Translations under genes and position numbers: made by a program
The notes under the pieces: model-generated
Database searches by the model: none
What the model was told of the DNA's origin: nothing
What the model saw: the letters and a program-made list of their open reading frames with translations, nothing else
Assembly (NCBI GenBank): GCA_963573385.1
Contig: CAUYLG010062032.1
Location: 1-64,000 of the forward strand
Origin: Cacajao melanocephalus
Lineage: Eukaryota; Chordata; Mammalia; Primates; Pitheciidae
Reading direction: 5' to 3'
DNA: 64,000 nt
In this document: in pieces, positions 34,545-46,128 of the stretch
How positions within the stretch are numbered: the stretch's first letter is position 1
Layout of the letters: each line of letters starts with the position of its first letter

Positions 34545-34659
34545 GATAATTAAAATCAGTTAAGACTCAATTGTAAAATATTTACATTTACTGTATGATT
34601 ACATACACTAAATGAGTTGTATATGTACCTATCCATATCTACATCCATGCACATAATAT

Positions 34660-35020
34660 AAACAAAATACATTTTAGTAATGTTGAGTTATATATTTTTA
34701 TAGCCTATTTTTTCAAACAATATTTCTAAGAATTTTATGGCATTAAATAGTGTCTAAAATCATAGACTGTAATGATTATGTAATATTTTTACCCTTTGGT
34801 TCTATAATAATTTATTCTCCTATTGCTCAACATTTAGACCATGATTTTGATACTCTTGCTAACATGATTATCTCTGGCTGATTTCTTAGGATTATCGAGA
34901 TTAGAGTAGGATTGCTGGAATAAAATATCCAAATATTAAAACATTTTTGGCATTTAGTGTCAAATTGTTTTTTGGAAAAGTTATACCAGCTTAAATTGCC
35001 ATTAGAGGAAGATAAGAATG
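34660..35020 (-). mobile_element. Old L1M/HAL1-like remnant, minus strand
   Basis: GCTCAACATTTAGACCATGA, TTAGAGTAGGATTGCTGGAA, GTGTCAAATTGTTTTTTGGA and TACCAGCTTAAATTGCCATT follow the antisense order of the ORF2 C-terminal region in very old L1s. No frame is intact. Confidence 0.5.
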
Positions 35021-35139
35021 CAGCGTGAATTTAAGTCCTGTTTCTCCTCTACCTCTTCCTATCTCCTTTTTTTCTGTATCACCTTTTCTGTATCACCATA
35101 TGACATTTGTCATAGTCCTGTTCTTCATCAATATCTTTG

Positions 35140-35745
35140 TTCCATAACCTCTGTTTTAAAGGTTCCCTCTCCCCCATTCCTTATTCAGTTCTCCTGACTT
35201 AAATGCTAAATCTCACATCCATATTACCAATCTGTCATGTCTTCCAAGATCAAGTCCCGCTTTTCCAATATGTCTACTATATATTTGTGTGCTTGTCCCT
35301 ACTGACTCTCATCACATCTAAAGCTGAATTTTTAACATCTCTGCTCCCAGCCCATCCTAATAACCTAACTCCCATTATGTTCTGATTTTCCTTTTCTGTA
35401 AGCAATCTCATTGTCACTTGAATACAAAACCCCACTCTTTGTCTCTTTTCCTTTATCTCACAGATGGCGACAGTCATCAAGAATGATTAAATTTTCATTT
35501 GCAATATGAATCCAAGACATGTCTTACCTTGCATACTGCTACTTCTATGCTAGAATAGGCTTTTAGCACCATGGCAATTTTCTTTTAAATACTGTTCCTG
35601 TATTTAGACTTTCCTTCCATTAATCTATTCTATGTAATGCTTCTAAACTAATCTACTCAATTTATCATTTTGAGGGTACCGCTGTCTTCATCAAAAGCCT
35701 TCAACGTCTCCCTGTTGCCTTTAAGCAACCCCAGGTTCCATAATT
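35140..35745 (+). mobile_element. Probable L2 fragments, plus strand
   Basis: Pyrimidine-rich sequence with L2 ORF2/3' UTR phrases in loose order: AATCTCACATCCATATTACC, TCAAAAGCCTTCAACGTCTC and CCTGTTGCCTTTAAGC. Gaps are large. Confidence 0.4.
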
Positions 35746-35829
35746 TGTCATTTATCCATTTGTCCAGCCAGCCAGCCATTTAAAATTTATTGAGTGCCTA
35801 CATGATTTTTCCCTTTGGAGAACTGCCAT

Positions 35830-36180
35830 TCAGCTACTGGAGCTACTTGGTCCTTGCTTAAAAAGGGCGTGAAGTGCCTGGGAGTTTCCATCCCATTGAG
35901 ATTTCCAGTAACCAGTAACTGAAGGATACTGACAAAAGCCCCAGATCCATTGTCTGGATTCTAATCTCCACAGTTTCCCTGTGGAATCCAGGTAAAGCCT
36001 GCTCTCCTTTGGCTTTGCCTGGCAATCACACTCTTGCCTGATTTCCTTCTCTTCCTTGCGTTGCTTCACTAGTTGCCTTATCCATCTGCCCTGGAACACT
36101 TCCTTAATAAATTATTTTCACATGAATTCTTCTCTTAGGTTCTGCTTCTGGGAAATCCAAAGAAAACCACTTTTGTCAAG
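35830..36180 (+). mobile_element. Possible LTR remnant
   Basis: The right half reads CCTTAATAAATTATTTTCAC then TCTTAGGTTCTGCTTCTGGG and AAATCCAAAGAAAA. This resembles the AATAAA-to-end part of old ERVL/MaLR LTRs. The left half is not assigned. Confidence 0.3.
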
Positions 36181-37089
36181 AACCAAAGACACTATCACTA
36201 CCTCCAGTCAACTCACACTGAGTAGAAAAATAGACATGCAAGCCAGCAATTTAAATTTTAATATGCAATCTACCATAATAGTGGGATTTGCAAAGTCCTT
36301 TGAGAAGAGGAAAGAATAAATACCTACCTCAGGTGAGGGAAGTCAAACTGGAGAGTCTTCATCTAAAGTAATGTCTAATCTGAAAATCAGAGAAGAATTT
36401 TTTTAAGCAGAAATAAAAACTAGTTATAACAAATAGTGTGGGGAAAAATAAATGGTATAAGAACTTGATATTTTTCAGGTACTACACAAAATTTATTATT
36501 ATCAGAGACAATATTTGATATGGCAGGGGGAAGGAATTGGTTCTGATAGGTGAGTAAGATGGCAGTAATGTGAATTCAAAACATTTTCTGAGTGTTGCAA
36601 AAAGAGCTTATCTAGTTTATCTGTCAAAGATGGCAAACAATATGGAGAGCCCAGGAGGGTGATGCCTTCAGTTATAGAGTTGTAGCTGTTGCCCTGGCAG
36701 CATTGTGGAGGACTTACACGTAGGGCAGTCTAGAGAAAGAATCATCAGAAATCAAATGCCATGGTGAGCACAAAGGGCTGAGAAGAGAGACAATGTGAGA
36801 TATTAGAAGAAGAAATTGGCGGCAGTTGGTGATCGACCGTGTCTGTCATAAGATTTTAGGCTTGGATCACCCTGCCAGTCACCAAATCCAATTGATTTTT
36901 TTTTTTGACTTACTTAATCAATATAGCAGCAGTTTCCTTCCTTCTTTAGCTTCCTGTTTGATTGTTTTGGTAACTTTTGTACATTTTCCAAATTATCCAT
37001 ATTGACAATACATTACTCTTCTATTTGTAAAGTGGAGTAGGTGGTAAAAATGAAATCACAGCATATAGACAACTTACTAAAAATTATTG
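36181..37089. other. Unassigned sequence
   Basis: No gene or repeat recognised. Confidence 0.5.
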
Positions 37090-37645
37090 AGTTAATCAGA
37101 AAAAGTGTGTTGATAATCAATATACATGTGAAAAAATGTCCAACCTCAATCATAACTTTTTTAAAAATGTCAATTGAAACAATGTCAGATTAACAAAAAT
37201 TTAGTTGTAAAACATTCAGTTTTGGCAACGATAAAGGAAAGAAACATGCTAATGTACCACCTGTGAGATTATGATAGGTTCAAATTTTTGAAGAGCCAAT
37301 ACAAATTAAAACGCTCACTTTCTTTCATCCAGCAATGGCACCACTAACAATTTACTCTAAGAATCAATGTACATGAATATATATGAAGATGCTTACTACA
37401 GTATTATTTATAATAGCAAAAAAAAAAGGCCATTAATATAAACTCATTAGCTACACTATGAGTTTATATTCCAAGGAATATTATGCAGATGTTATAAAGA
37501 ACATGTTGATATAAATGTGGTCAATAAATGTTGTGTTACAAAAGGAACAGTAGAAATTGAGTTCGTAGAGTATAATTTCATCACCATATAATGAGAATAG
37601 ATATACATTGAAAATTTCTAAAAGGATGCATCCAAAACGGCCAAT
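37090..37645 (+). mobile_element. Old L1M (L1ME-like) ORF2/3' remnant
   Basis: Degraded sense L1: ATGTGAAAAAATGTCCAACC, CATCCAGCAATGGCACCACT, AAGATGCTTACTACAGTATT, ATTTATAATAGCAAAAAA and ATTCCAAGGAATATTATGCA. These follow the order of the end of ORF2. A perfect 13-bp inverted repeat at 37435-37470 is a local anomaly inside it. Confidence 0.65.
37435..37470. repeat. Perfect 13-bp inverted repeat in the L1M remnant
   Basis: AATATAAACTCAT (37435-37447) and ATGAGTTTATATT (37458-37470) are exact reverse complements with a 10-base spacer. The right arm occupies the expected L1 position. The left arm does not match L1 there. Confidence 0.9.
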
Positions 37646-37867
37646 ATTATTTACCACTTGGGCTTGAAAATGATGGAGATTTGCTCTTGTCATTTATTTT
37701 ATTCCCCAGGAACAACAGTAATTTGCCATAAAATTAATGAAAAGGGCATTAACAAGATAACGGAGGGACAGTGTTTAATTTTTATGTTTGTGGAAAGAGG
37801 AGATGAGAAATTAAAACTTTATATAATTCTGTTGAAATAAAATAAAACTAAAATCCTTATAGTCACA
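37646..37867. other. Unassigned sequence
   Basis: No feature recognised. Confidence 0.5.
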
Positions 37868-38005
37868 ACTCTACAAAAGGAAAGGTACTTACAGATAGGA
37901 AAACAGAGGCTAATCCCACATCCCATAAGTGTCAAACCAAGAACTAGAATTCAGATCTCCTGACCCTTGCCCCAGTGCTCTTTCTATGATCCTAAGCAAT
38001 AGTAT
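37868..38005 (-). mobile_element. MIR, minus strand
   Basis: TACAGATAGGAAAACAGAGG, AAGAACTAGAATTCAGATCT and CCCAGTGCTCTTTCTATGAT align with the antisense MIR body (ACAGATGAGGAAACTGAGG-type start, then the core). A typical tRNA-derived SINE relic. Confidence 0.65.
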
Positions 38006-39714
38006 ATCTATACCTAGAAAATCAAAGCAACTGAGGTGGAAAAGAGCTCAGTCATTAGTTCTGCTTTCTCTGAATATACAGGATTGATTCTGAGTTCATA
38101 ACTAAATTAGAAATGTTGAAGTGTTGTCCGTGGTACACTGAAGTTCCACTGTGTTCTGAACCAGAATGTCTTAATTCAATACCATTGCTCTAAAAGGATG
38201 CTTTCTCAAGCACTGAAAAATATGGTTCCATGTATGTTCCTAATTTAAGGGAGGAAACACTTTGAACTGGAGGCAAATGAACTATATTGTAACACTTCAA
38301 AGCTTGGTCAGGAAGCTTATACCAAATGCCTTATGCAGACTTACGATTTTTGTATTCTGACCCAGAATGTATTTCACACATAAGCTGACATGTCTCCAAT
38401 AATTTTCCTCCTATGTATGGTATAAATGAAATACTAGCACCTATTATCTGGCACCCCACCAACTGTTTAGTTTGTTGCTATAAAGTGCAAATGCCCAATT
38501 ATATAAAATTCCAAGCATTATTCTATTGAAAATGAGAAGGCATCACTAGAGTGTGAATGAAAAGAATATTATGTGTTTCCCTTTTCTATATGTTAGAATT
38601 ACTATATATTGAAAAAATAAGTTAAATAATATACTAAACCAAAACTTGTAAATTGCTTTATCCATCTACATCTAGGAAATGACAGAGAACAAATTTCGTT
38701 ACTTTAGCATAACAAGGATGGATTTTCTTTTGTGATTTTCAATATATTAACAATAGAGTTTTTTCCTAGCGTTGCTGAGGATACTTCCTACAATGCTTGA
38801 TTCAAACTGTCAGTGATTTTCACTATGTATTGTATGGATACATAGCCACTGCATATACATATTTGCTGAATTCAAGATTACTAAGTTAAGAAACTGGGGT
38901 AAATACAATGGAAAAGGGACATCAGTGAATATTTAAGAATATAATTTGGCAATTGCATGTTTCTGGTGGCTTTTCATAATATAACAAACCATGTTTTTTC
39001 TTCTAATTTAAAAAATGCTATTAATAAAAATGCTAATTTTACTAATATTTTTATACATATATCAATTCTTACAAATGTTCTAATTTCAGTTTAGTAAATT
39101 GATGTGTAAATATACTTTGTAAGACAGACAATTTTATAAGAAGATTGACTTGAAGTAATAAGTAGACTATTGAATTAAAATTTCCATTTCCTATGATGCA
39201 GAGCACTTTTAATGCAATTTGAAGGGAGAACATAAGTGCTCAGTGTTTATAATTTATCATTTGACATTTAGACTAAAAATTCTAAGTGTATAGAAGAATT
39301 ACACATATTTCTTAAATTTCCAATAATGCACATGCTACCGTAATGCTGGGTTTTATAAGGAGATTAGTGCAATTCAAAGGTTAATCACAAATATTTCAAA
39401 AAGGAGCTATATTATGGGCCTGATATTCCCCTCGTAGTTGCTTCAGGAAGGGATCTCATTTGTCACTCCTTCTTGGCATTGGGTTCTATTCAGTTCTTAA
39501 CTGAAAATAGGAAAAAATGTCACCTTATACTGAAGCATTTCAACATAATTGGAAACATTATGCATAATTTTCAATAGATGAGGTTATACATTTACAAGGT
39601 ATTCACAAAAGGATATTTTTTGCCCAAATTTGGTTGAGATTTGTTGACAGGAAGTACATCTCTAGTCTACGTTTTTAGAACTTTCTAGGTTTCAAGGTCT
39701 TAAACAGAGGTAGG
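38006..39714. other. 1.7 kb with nothing assigned
   Basis: AT-rich, no repeat or coding signal recognised. Confidence 0.5.
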
Positions 39715-39764
39715 GGTGTGTGTCTGTGTGTGTGTTTGTGTGTGTGTTTGTGTGTGTGTGTGTA
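39715..39764. repeat. (TG)n microsatellite with TTTG interruptions
   Basis: About 24 dinucleotide units interrupted by TCTG and TTTG. Confidence 0.95.
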
Positions 39765-41835
39765 TGGAAATGCACTGTGTTGATAAAAATACTACTGTTG
39801 GTGTTTCCAAAATGAAGCTACTAAAAAAGAGATAACTGGTGTCATCTAGAGACGGAGAGGAATTCCAGGCGCTCTCTGCATTATCAGTGGAAAAAAGGCC
39901 GTGTTTTGGACAGAAGTAATTACCTGATCACTGAAAGAGAGAGAAGAGAAAGAGACACAGGAAATCAGGGTCAGAGAGGCAGAAAGAGAAAAATCAAACA
40001 GTATATTTGGCCCTGTAGAGAGTGAAAGAATGAGAGAGCTATTTCCCCTTTCTGTTCATGGGTTATGAAATTGAGGTTTTCTATATCATTACCAAAGGAT
40101 GGATCGTAGTGAAGGGCATATTGTCATCTATGAGACAGCTGCTAGAAGCATAGGGAAGACTGGAGAAGATGGCTGACGTTGCTACTTTGAGTAGTTGCTC
40201 TAAAACTTCTTCATTCAGCCATGCAGATGAGACGAACAGGTATTTGGGGACATGTATGATACTTGATCACATGAACTAATAATACATATTACATTTAGAA
40301 AAATTTATATCATAGTATATGTATGGAGAAGGATATAGCTCAACAATGACTATTCAGACACTTGACCTAAAAGCCAATTTATAAGTTATTGTAAAATTGT
40401 TGTTAATCTGGTGAACATATTTTCTAGGAATTTCAAGTCAGCCAAAATTGTCAAGAAATAAAATCCATCAGGCGTAATGTCTGCTTTACCTATGAATCCT
40501 AGACACACTTAAGAGGTATTTAACATTTTAGTTAGAGCTATAAATGATCTTTGCTTTAAAATTTAAAAATGTGTTTTCTATAAACTTGGTTTCATTTTCT
40601 TAGCCGTTTGTTCAAATATACATATGTGTGAATGTATGCAATTTTTAGACTATAACGTACTTTGAGATCGTTAAATAAATCTTTGCTAATCATTTCATTG
40701 TAGAAAAATTTTAGGATTCATTTTGCTCTCCGTGTGACTATTGTCATTGTAGAAGTTCTGATAATACGATAATTATGTGAGGGCTCTGAGTTCAAATGCA
40801 TCATCCTAAGGCAATGAAAACATATTGTCTTGTTCCCATTTTATCATATTTATGTATAACAGAAATGGAAAGACTGAAATATTTCATTATCACAATTTTG
40901 GAGGGCAGAGAAAATACCAACAGTCTGCATTTCCAGGCTAAGTTTAAGCTATTTAGAAGCCAAACCTTCTCACTATTCAGATGGAATATCACATTCAGCA
41001 AGAGAATGTTTCAGTTTTTTCATAGCTATGTTTAACTTTAAATAAGAGATTACATAATTAATGCTAAAGTTGCCATTGACTATTATATTCCTTAAGGTTT
41101 TCTATTCTTTCTTAGCTTAAGTCCTGATTTTGATTTTCATCTTTGTCATTGTTATTTTTCCTTTCATAGAAAAGTACTATTAGCTCTATAATCTTTTATA
41201 TGACATAAAGGGAAAAATATTTTTGACAAAACAAAAATATGCTTGAATAAGTTTGTGGTCTTCAGTAAAAGTTTAACCTTATATAGTTGGATTTTTAACA
41301 TTTTTAATAATAATGATTACATAAACTTTATCCAAATATTGTTAAAATTATTGAGATTAATTTAGACCAATTAAAAAGTTTTAAAATAAATGTTATTTGT
41401 AGTGTTTATAACAGATCAGAAAACAAATGGAAAGATTAATGGTTATAAATCAATAATTGCTTAGAGTGTAAATGAAACCATTTGTTAATTTCTACAAATG
41501 TATAGCATTTTGCTTCTACTTTCCAGGCAACATGCCCATGTAAGTTTGTCTTTATTTTAATAAAATTGTACCCAGAAAAATAATATAACTGTAATTTGAA
41601 TATACAAAAATTCAAATAGTGACTCCATATATGCCCAGTAGGTTTAATGTCCTCAGTTTAATCACACCAGAGACTTCTTATATTAGTATCATTTTGCATA
41701 TATGCAAGGGTTTCACTTCTGTATGTAATCAAGAACTCAGTTGTTTATCCTTTCCATGTTCTTCCAGAACATTCTGCCTTAAGGATCTAATTCATGGTCA
41801 CTTCCTACTCCATTTTTTAATTTCGCCATGACTAT
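39765..41835. other. 2 kb with nothing assigned
   Basis: Includes a purine-rich stretch at about 39935-40030. Opposing short frames at 40796-41035 and 40801-41001 overlap and look like chance. Confidence 0.5.
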
Positions 41836-42405
41836 GTGTCTCATTTACATATTATTTCCTGGATCTTTCCTCCTCTCTCTACTCAAAAACTACCCAGAGA
41901 GCATGACAGCAGCCTTTTCTTGACTTCCACACCTTACACACACACGCCTTACACACACACACATTTTCACAAATATGTGACAAGGGCAACAGTGTTGCTA
42001 CATTTATGTTGTTCTTGGCAGATGCAACTGGGCACCTGTTCGCTGTCTATCATAGGCTTAGCCAACATCAGTCAGATTCTGCCCAAATGCCCTTTCTTAT
42101 CTGGAAACATGCAGCCATGCGGGCCACCTCACTTTCCCCACACCCTCAACCTAATGGTCCCCAGGTCCCAAACAGCAGTTGAATCCATTTCCTTTCCTTC
42201 ATTTTCCTTTCTGCTATCCAGGTATTTGTCCTCTTGGAGAGCAAGACAAAGCCTTCCTGTCTCATGCTTAATCTGTTCCAGTGGCATTAGCCTTCACTCA
42301 TTCCTCAGAGAGAACAGATCCTTCTTAACTCAGAATTTCATGCAAAGCACTTACCCAGCAGTTCTCACCACCCTACTCCACTCCATGTCCCTTCATATTC
42401 AATAG
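41836..42405 (+). other. Longest open frame (189 codons), not recognised
   Basis: A pyrimidine-rich stretch keeps one plus-strand frame open. The conceptual product is rich in Ser, Leu, Pro, Thr and His, with no domain, transmembrane plan or family motif I recognise. It includes a short repeat-coded ThrHis/TyrThr segment from the CTTACACAC repeat at 41931-41964. Pyrimidine-rich DNA lacks stop codons by composition, and an L2 tail follows directly, so a chance frame in old repeat or intergenic DNA is the likeliest reading. Confidence 0.2.
41931..41964. repeat. CTTACACAC/CA low-complexity repeat
   Basis: Two copies of CCTTACACACACAC separated by a few bases. Confidence 0.9.
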
Positions 42406-42489
42406 CCATAGGATTTAGTCTAGAGGTGACACCTCTGGGTCAATGTACCTGAAGCCCTAGGCAAGGAGCTTTGTTATTTGCCATCATAC

Positions 42490-42700
42490 ATTCTGTGTTT
42501 TTCTGCATGACATTTATAGCAATAATCTTTGTTTAAATAATTTTTAATATTTTAGTCCCTCTCCTCTTAACATATAAACTCCAGAAAATCCGTGTTTTGC
42601 TCGATACTGATATCCAGCACCTAGCACAATCCTTAGCGTATGCTTGGAACTCCCTGAATTTCAGCTTTATAAAGAAATGAATTAATGGATGTTGTACGCA
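42490..42700 (+). mobile_element. L2 3' end, plus strand
   Basis: CATATAAACTCCAGAAAATC, TGATATCCAGCACCTAGCAC, AATCCTTAGCGTATGCTTGG and AAGAAATGAATTAATGG follow the L2 3' UTR terminus, including the degraded (TGAA)n end. Confidence 0.6.
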
Positions 42701-44214
42701 TGTGTGAGGAGCCATGTGGAATGTAAATGGCAGATTACCAATGTGTAAAGTCATCAGAATCAAGGAAATGGAGCTAAATTGGGAGCTGGAAAGCTAATCC
42801 ATATGGATGTCAAGGAGATGAGGCTTGAGCCACAGAGCAGTGATCAATGTGAGGGATCCAAAGGCTAGAGAGGTCCCACAGGAACACAGGAGATAATTCA
42901 AAGAACCCTTGGTTGTCCTGAAACATTGTTTTTATTCATGAGCTAGAGGACTTTCTTGGCAGAGGGCTGAAGACAAGTGTGTGTCAAAGTGCTTTCTTTA
43001 AATGTCTCACCAGCTTGTGTTTTGAATATATAATTCCAGAGTGATATAGCACCCATCTCTCAGTGCTGTTCAGTTCTTTTCATCCTGTTCAATCTTTTCT
43101 GCCTCTCCATTTAGATGATTTCTCATTCTTTCCGTCTGAGACTGAACTAATGGCTCAAAGATGGTGATTCCCATGTGGGGATGTTACTAAGAAGAGTATA
43201 TAGGGGCTAGTTAGCAAAAAAAAAAATGAACATATAATTTTTTGTTTAAGTCTGTCCAACATTTAGGAAGATACCAGCCTGTTCTCCAAGTGTCCGGTCC
43301 TATCTCTTGTGTCTACCAGCCTTTAGCCTTTCTCTTTTTCTAAGGATAAGTTTTCACTTTTCAAATACTGTGTGACATTTTTAACGCCACATACATAAAC
43401 ACATTTTCATCTATTCTGTCTTGCAGTTCTGGACAGTAACATGACTACCTGTTGTGGCAAAAAGGTGGCTCCTTGGTCTGATCTGCATCTTCCAGGGAAT
43501 TAGCTTGGCAGCCTATGATCCATCAAATCTTCCCCTTAGTAAATCTCAGAAAAAAAGATCACCCATAAGCATAGTACATGGGTATTCAGAAGTTTGACTA
43601 GTACTTTCAAGTGCTGTAGATCCTAAGATGAAAGTAGTAAGAAAGTTGAAAAATAGTATTATTTATTCAACAGACATGATGGAAATCCCAGAGCTTCCTT
43701 AGTCACTATTTTTTGTCCTCTGCATATAACATAAAACTCCCTGCAAAAACAGAACTGAGTTCTCTGTAAAGAAATTCAGAAATAAACAAGACCAGCCTCG
43801 AAGGGAAGCCCTTGCAATCCATGGTTTATTCTCATTTTCTTGTCATGGCCAATGGCAGCACCTAGATTAGAGTAGGTACGTGCTTGGCCATGGATTCACT
43901 GAAATAATGCTTTAAACATGTATATAATTCACAGACATACCCCTCACTTTCTTGGAGGTACTTTGAATTTCAGTGAAATCATCCATCTATTACTCTAAAA
44001 TTTGTGAATATTAATCATTCTGTCTTTTATTCAGTATTTGTGATCCCTTTGTACTATTATTTTTCTGTTATGATACAGTCAAGAAAACTGAAACTATGGT
44101 AGTGGGTATTTTAAAGAGGGAATTGGTTACCAGATTTTAGAAGGCTCTAGAAGTTCTTCAGCAGGAAAGTGATTATGGACATAAGTTTACCTTAAATGGG
44201 CAGAATTCAGATAG
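42701..44214. other. Unassigned sequence
   Basis: No firm assignment. 43830-43900 is weakly reminiscent of the L2 3' end. Confidence 0.4.
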
Positions 44215-44233
44215 ACAACAACAACAACAACAA
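44215..44233. repeat. (CAA)n microsatellite
   Basis: Six CAA units. Confidence 0.9.
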
Positions 44234-44855
44234 AAAGAGACTGCGGAGGTTATTCATAGTGGGCTAATTTGTGTGGGAAAAATAAGTAGCTATAAATCAG
44301 TATATTCTATTATCTGTGAAACAACAAATATGGGAAATTATTTTTCTAAATTAGTTGGGTAAAATTTAAAAGGGTTGTGCTTTCACAGACAGTTGAGAGT
44401 GGTTTCTGTATTTAAGAAGGATAAATAAACTGTTTTGTATGCAGGACAGATTAGAAATGGAAGACAATGGAAACAGAGAGAAGTTAAAGGAGAATGTTGA
44501 CCTGATGTTAAAGTGTTCAGAACAAAATTCATTGCAAAATCATTGCCAGGGACTACAGTGCAGGCTCATTGATTGACTCTAGAACTGGATGAAGATAACT
44601 CACAGACAGAAATCTAACAACCCATGTTTAGCAGAGGGAAGGAAGTCAGGAATAGTTATTAATAAGTTCAAGACTTCAGCTTTTTGTTTTACTCCCAGCA
44701 GAGCTAACTTTAACAAAAATGTAGCTCAATTTCTCCCAACCTCATTTTGTTAATCATTATAATCTTGCCCCAGAAAAGCCATTTGTATCCCAGCTCAGAA
44801 AATTCTATACTAATTTTTCTTCATAAGAGTGCAAAATTTTGAAAACTGCCTGTTC
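44234..44855. other. Unassigned sequence
   Basis: No feature recognised. Confidence 0.5.
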
Positions 44856-45611
44856 CTGATAATTAGGGAAATACAAATCAAGACCACAATGAGATACCAT
44901 CTTACACCAGTCCGAATGGCTATTATTAAAAAGTCAATAAATAACAGATGCTGGCGAGGTTGTGAAGAAAAGGGAATGTGTGTACACTGATGATGGGAGT
45001 GTAAATTAGTTTAGCCATTGTGTAAGACAGTGTGGCAATTCCTCAGACACCTAAAGACAGAAATAGCATTTCCCCCAGCAATCCTATTACTGGGTATATA
45101 CTCAAAGGAATATAAATCATTCTATTATAAAGGCACATGCATGCGTATGTTCACTGCAGCGCTATTCACAATAGCAAAGACATGGAACCAACCCAAATGC
45201 CAATAAATGATACACTGGATCAAGAAAATGTGGTACATATGCACCATGGAATACTATGCAGCCATAAAAAGAAACAAGATCATGTCTTTTGCAGAGACAT
45301 AGATGGAGCTGGAGGCCAGTATCCTTAGAAAACTAACATAGGAACAGAAAACCAAATACTGTATGTTCTCACTTATAACTGGAAGCTAAATGATGAGAAT
45401 ACATGAACACATAGAGGGGAAAAGCACACACTGGGGACTTTCAGAGACTGGAGGCAGGGAGAAGGGAGATCATTAGGAAAAATAACTAATGGGTGCTATG
45501 CTTCATGCCTGAATTATGAAATACTCTGTACCACAAACCCCCAAGACACAAGTTTACCTAGGTAACAAACCTGCACTTGTACCCCTGAACCTAAAATAAA
45601 AGTTTTAAAAG
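44856..45611 (+). mobile_element. 5'-truncated L1P, plus strand
   Basis: Sense primate L1 from late ORF2 to the A-rich tail: CAAGACCACAATGAGATACC, CTGGGTATATACTCAAAGGA, CACCATGGAATACTATGCAG, ACTGTATGTTCTCACTTATA and CTGCACTTGTACCCCTGAAC. The order is uninterrupted. About 0.75 kb remains of a 6-kb element. The left edge is approximate, and no clear target duplication was found. Confidence 0.9.
45018..45206 (+). pseudogene. L1 ORF2 C-terminal fragment
   Basis: In this frame the ORF2p C-terminal motifs LLGIYSKEYKSF, AALFTIAKTWNQPKCQ are readable. A TAA then interrupts the frame that in intact L1 continues to EYYAAIKK. The endonuclease and reverse-transcriptase catalytic domains are absent. It lies within the L1P at 44856-45611. 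Confidence 0.8.
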
Positions 45612-45806
45612 GATGCATAATAAACTTTAAAGTAGCTCAATACATTTTATATTGATGTCAACTTTAAATAATATTTATGCATGACATAATACCTTATTAA
45701 AATTCATTTTATCTTTTTAAAAAAGTGCCAAATTTTAGCAGAGTTCTCAACAACGTTATATTTAACAAGAGAAAAGCATTTCTGATGCTTTACAAACTGG
45801 TGTTTC

Positions 45807-45820
45807 AATGAATTACTCTT
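45807..45820. repeat. Target-site duplication, left copy (Alu at 45821)
   Basis: AATGAATTACTCTT, matched by AATGAGTTACTCTT at 46115-46128 with one substitution. Confidence 0.85.
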
Positions 45821-46114
45821 TTTTTTTTTTTTTTGAGATGGAATCTCACGCTCTCACCCAGGCTGGGGTGCAGTGGCATGATCTTGGCTCACTGCAACCA
45901 TCTCCTGGGTTCAAGTGATTCTCCGGCCTCAGCCTTTGAGTACCTGGGACTACAGGAGCACACCAAGATACCCGGCTAAATTTTGTATTTTTAGTAAAGA
46001 CAGGGTTTCATCCTGTTGGCCAAGATAGTCTCTAACTTCTGACCTAACGTGATCTGCCCACCTTGTAATCCCAAACTGCTGGGATTATAGGCGTGAGCCA
46101 CTGCACCAGGCCAA
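45821..46114 (-). mobile_element. Full-length Alu (AluS-like), minus strand
   Basis: A poly-T start (A-tail complement), then antisense right and left arms (GAGATGGAATCTCACGCTCT, GATCTTGGCTCACTGCAACC, GTGAGCCACTGCACCAGGCC). It is bounded by 14-base target duplications differing at one base. Several scattered changes, for example in the left arm, indicate moderate age. Confidence 0.93.
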
Positions 46115-46128
46115 AATGAGTTACTCTT
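46115..46128. repeat. Target-site duplication, right copy (Alu at 45821)
   Basis: AATGAGTTACTCTT, the partner of 45807-45820. Confidence 0.85.
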
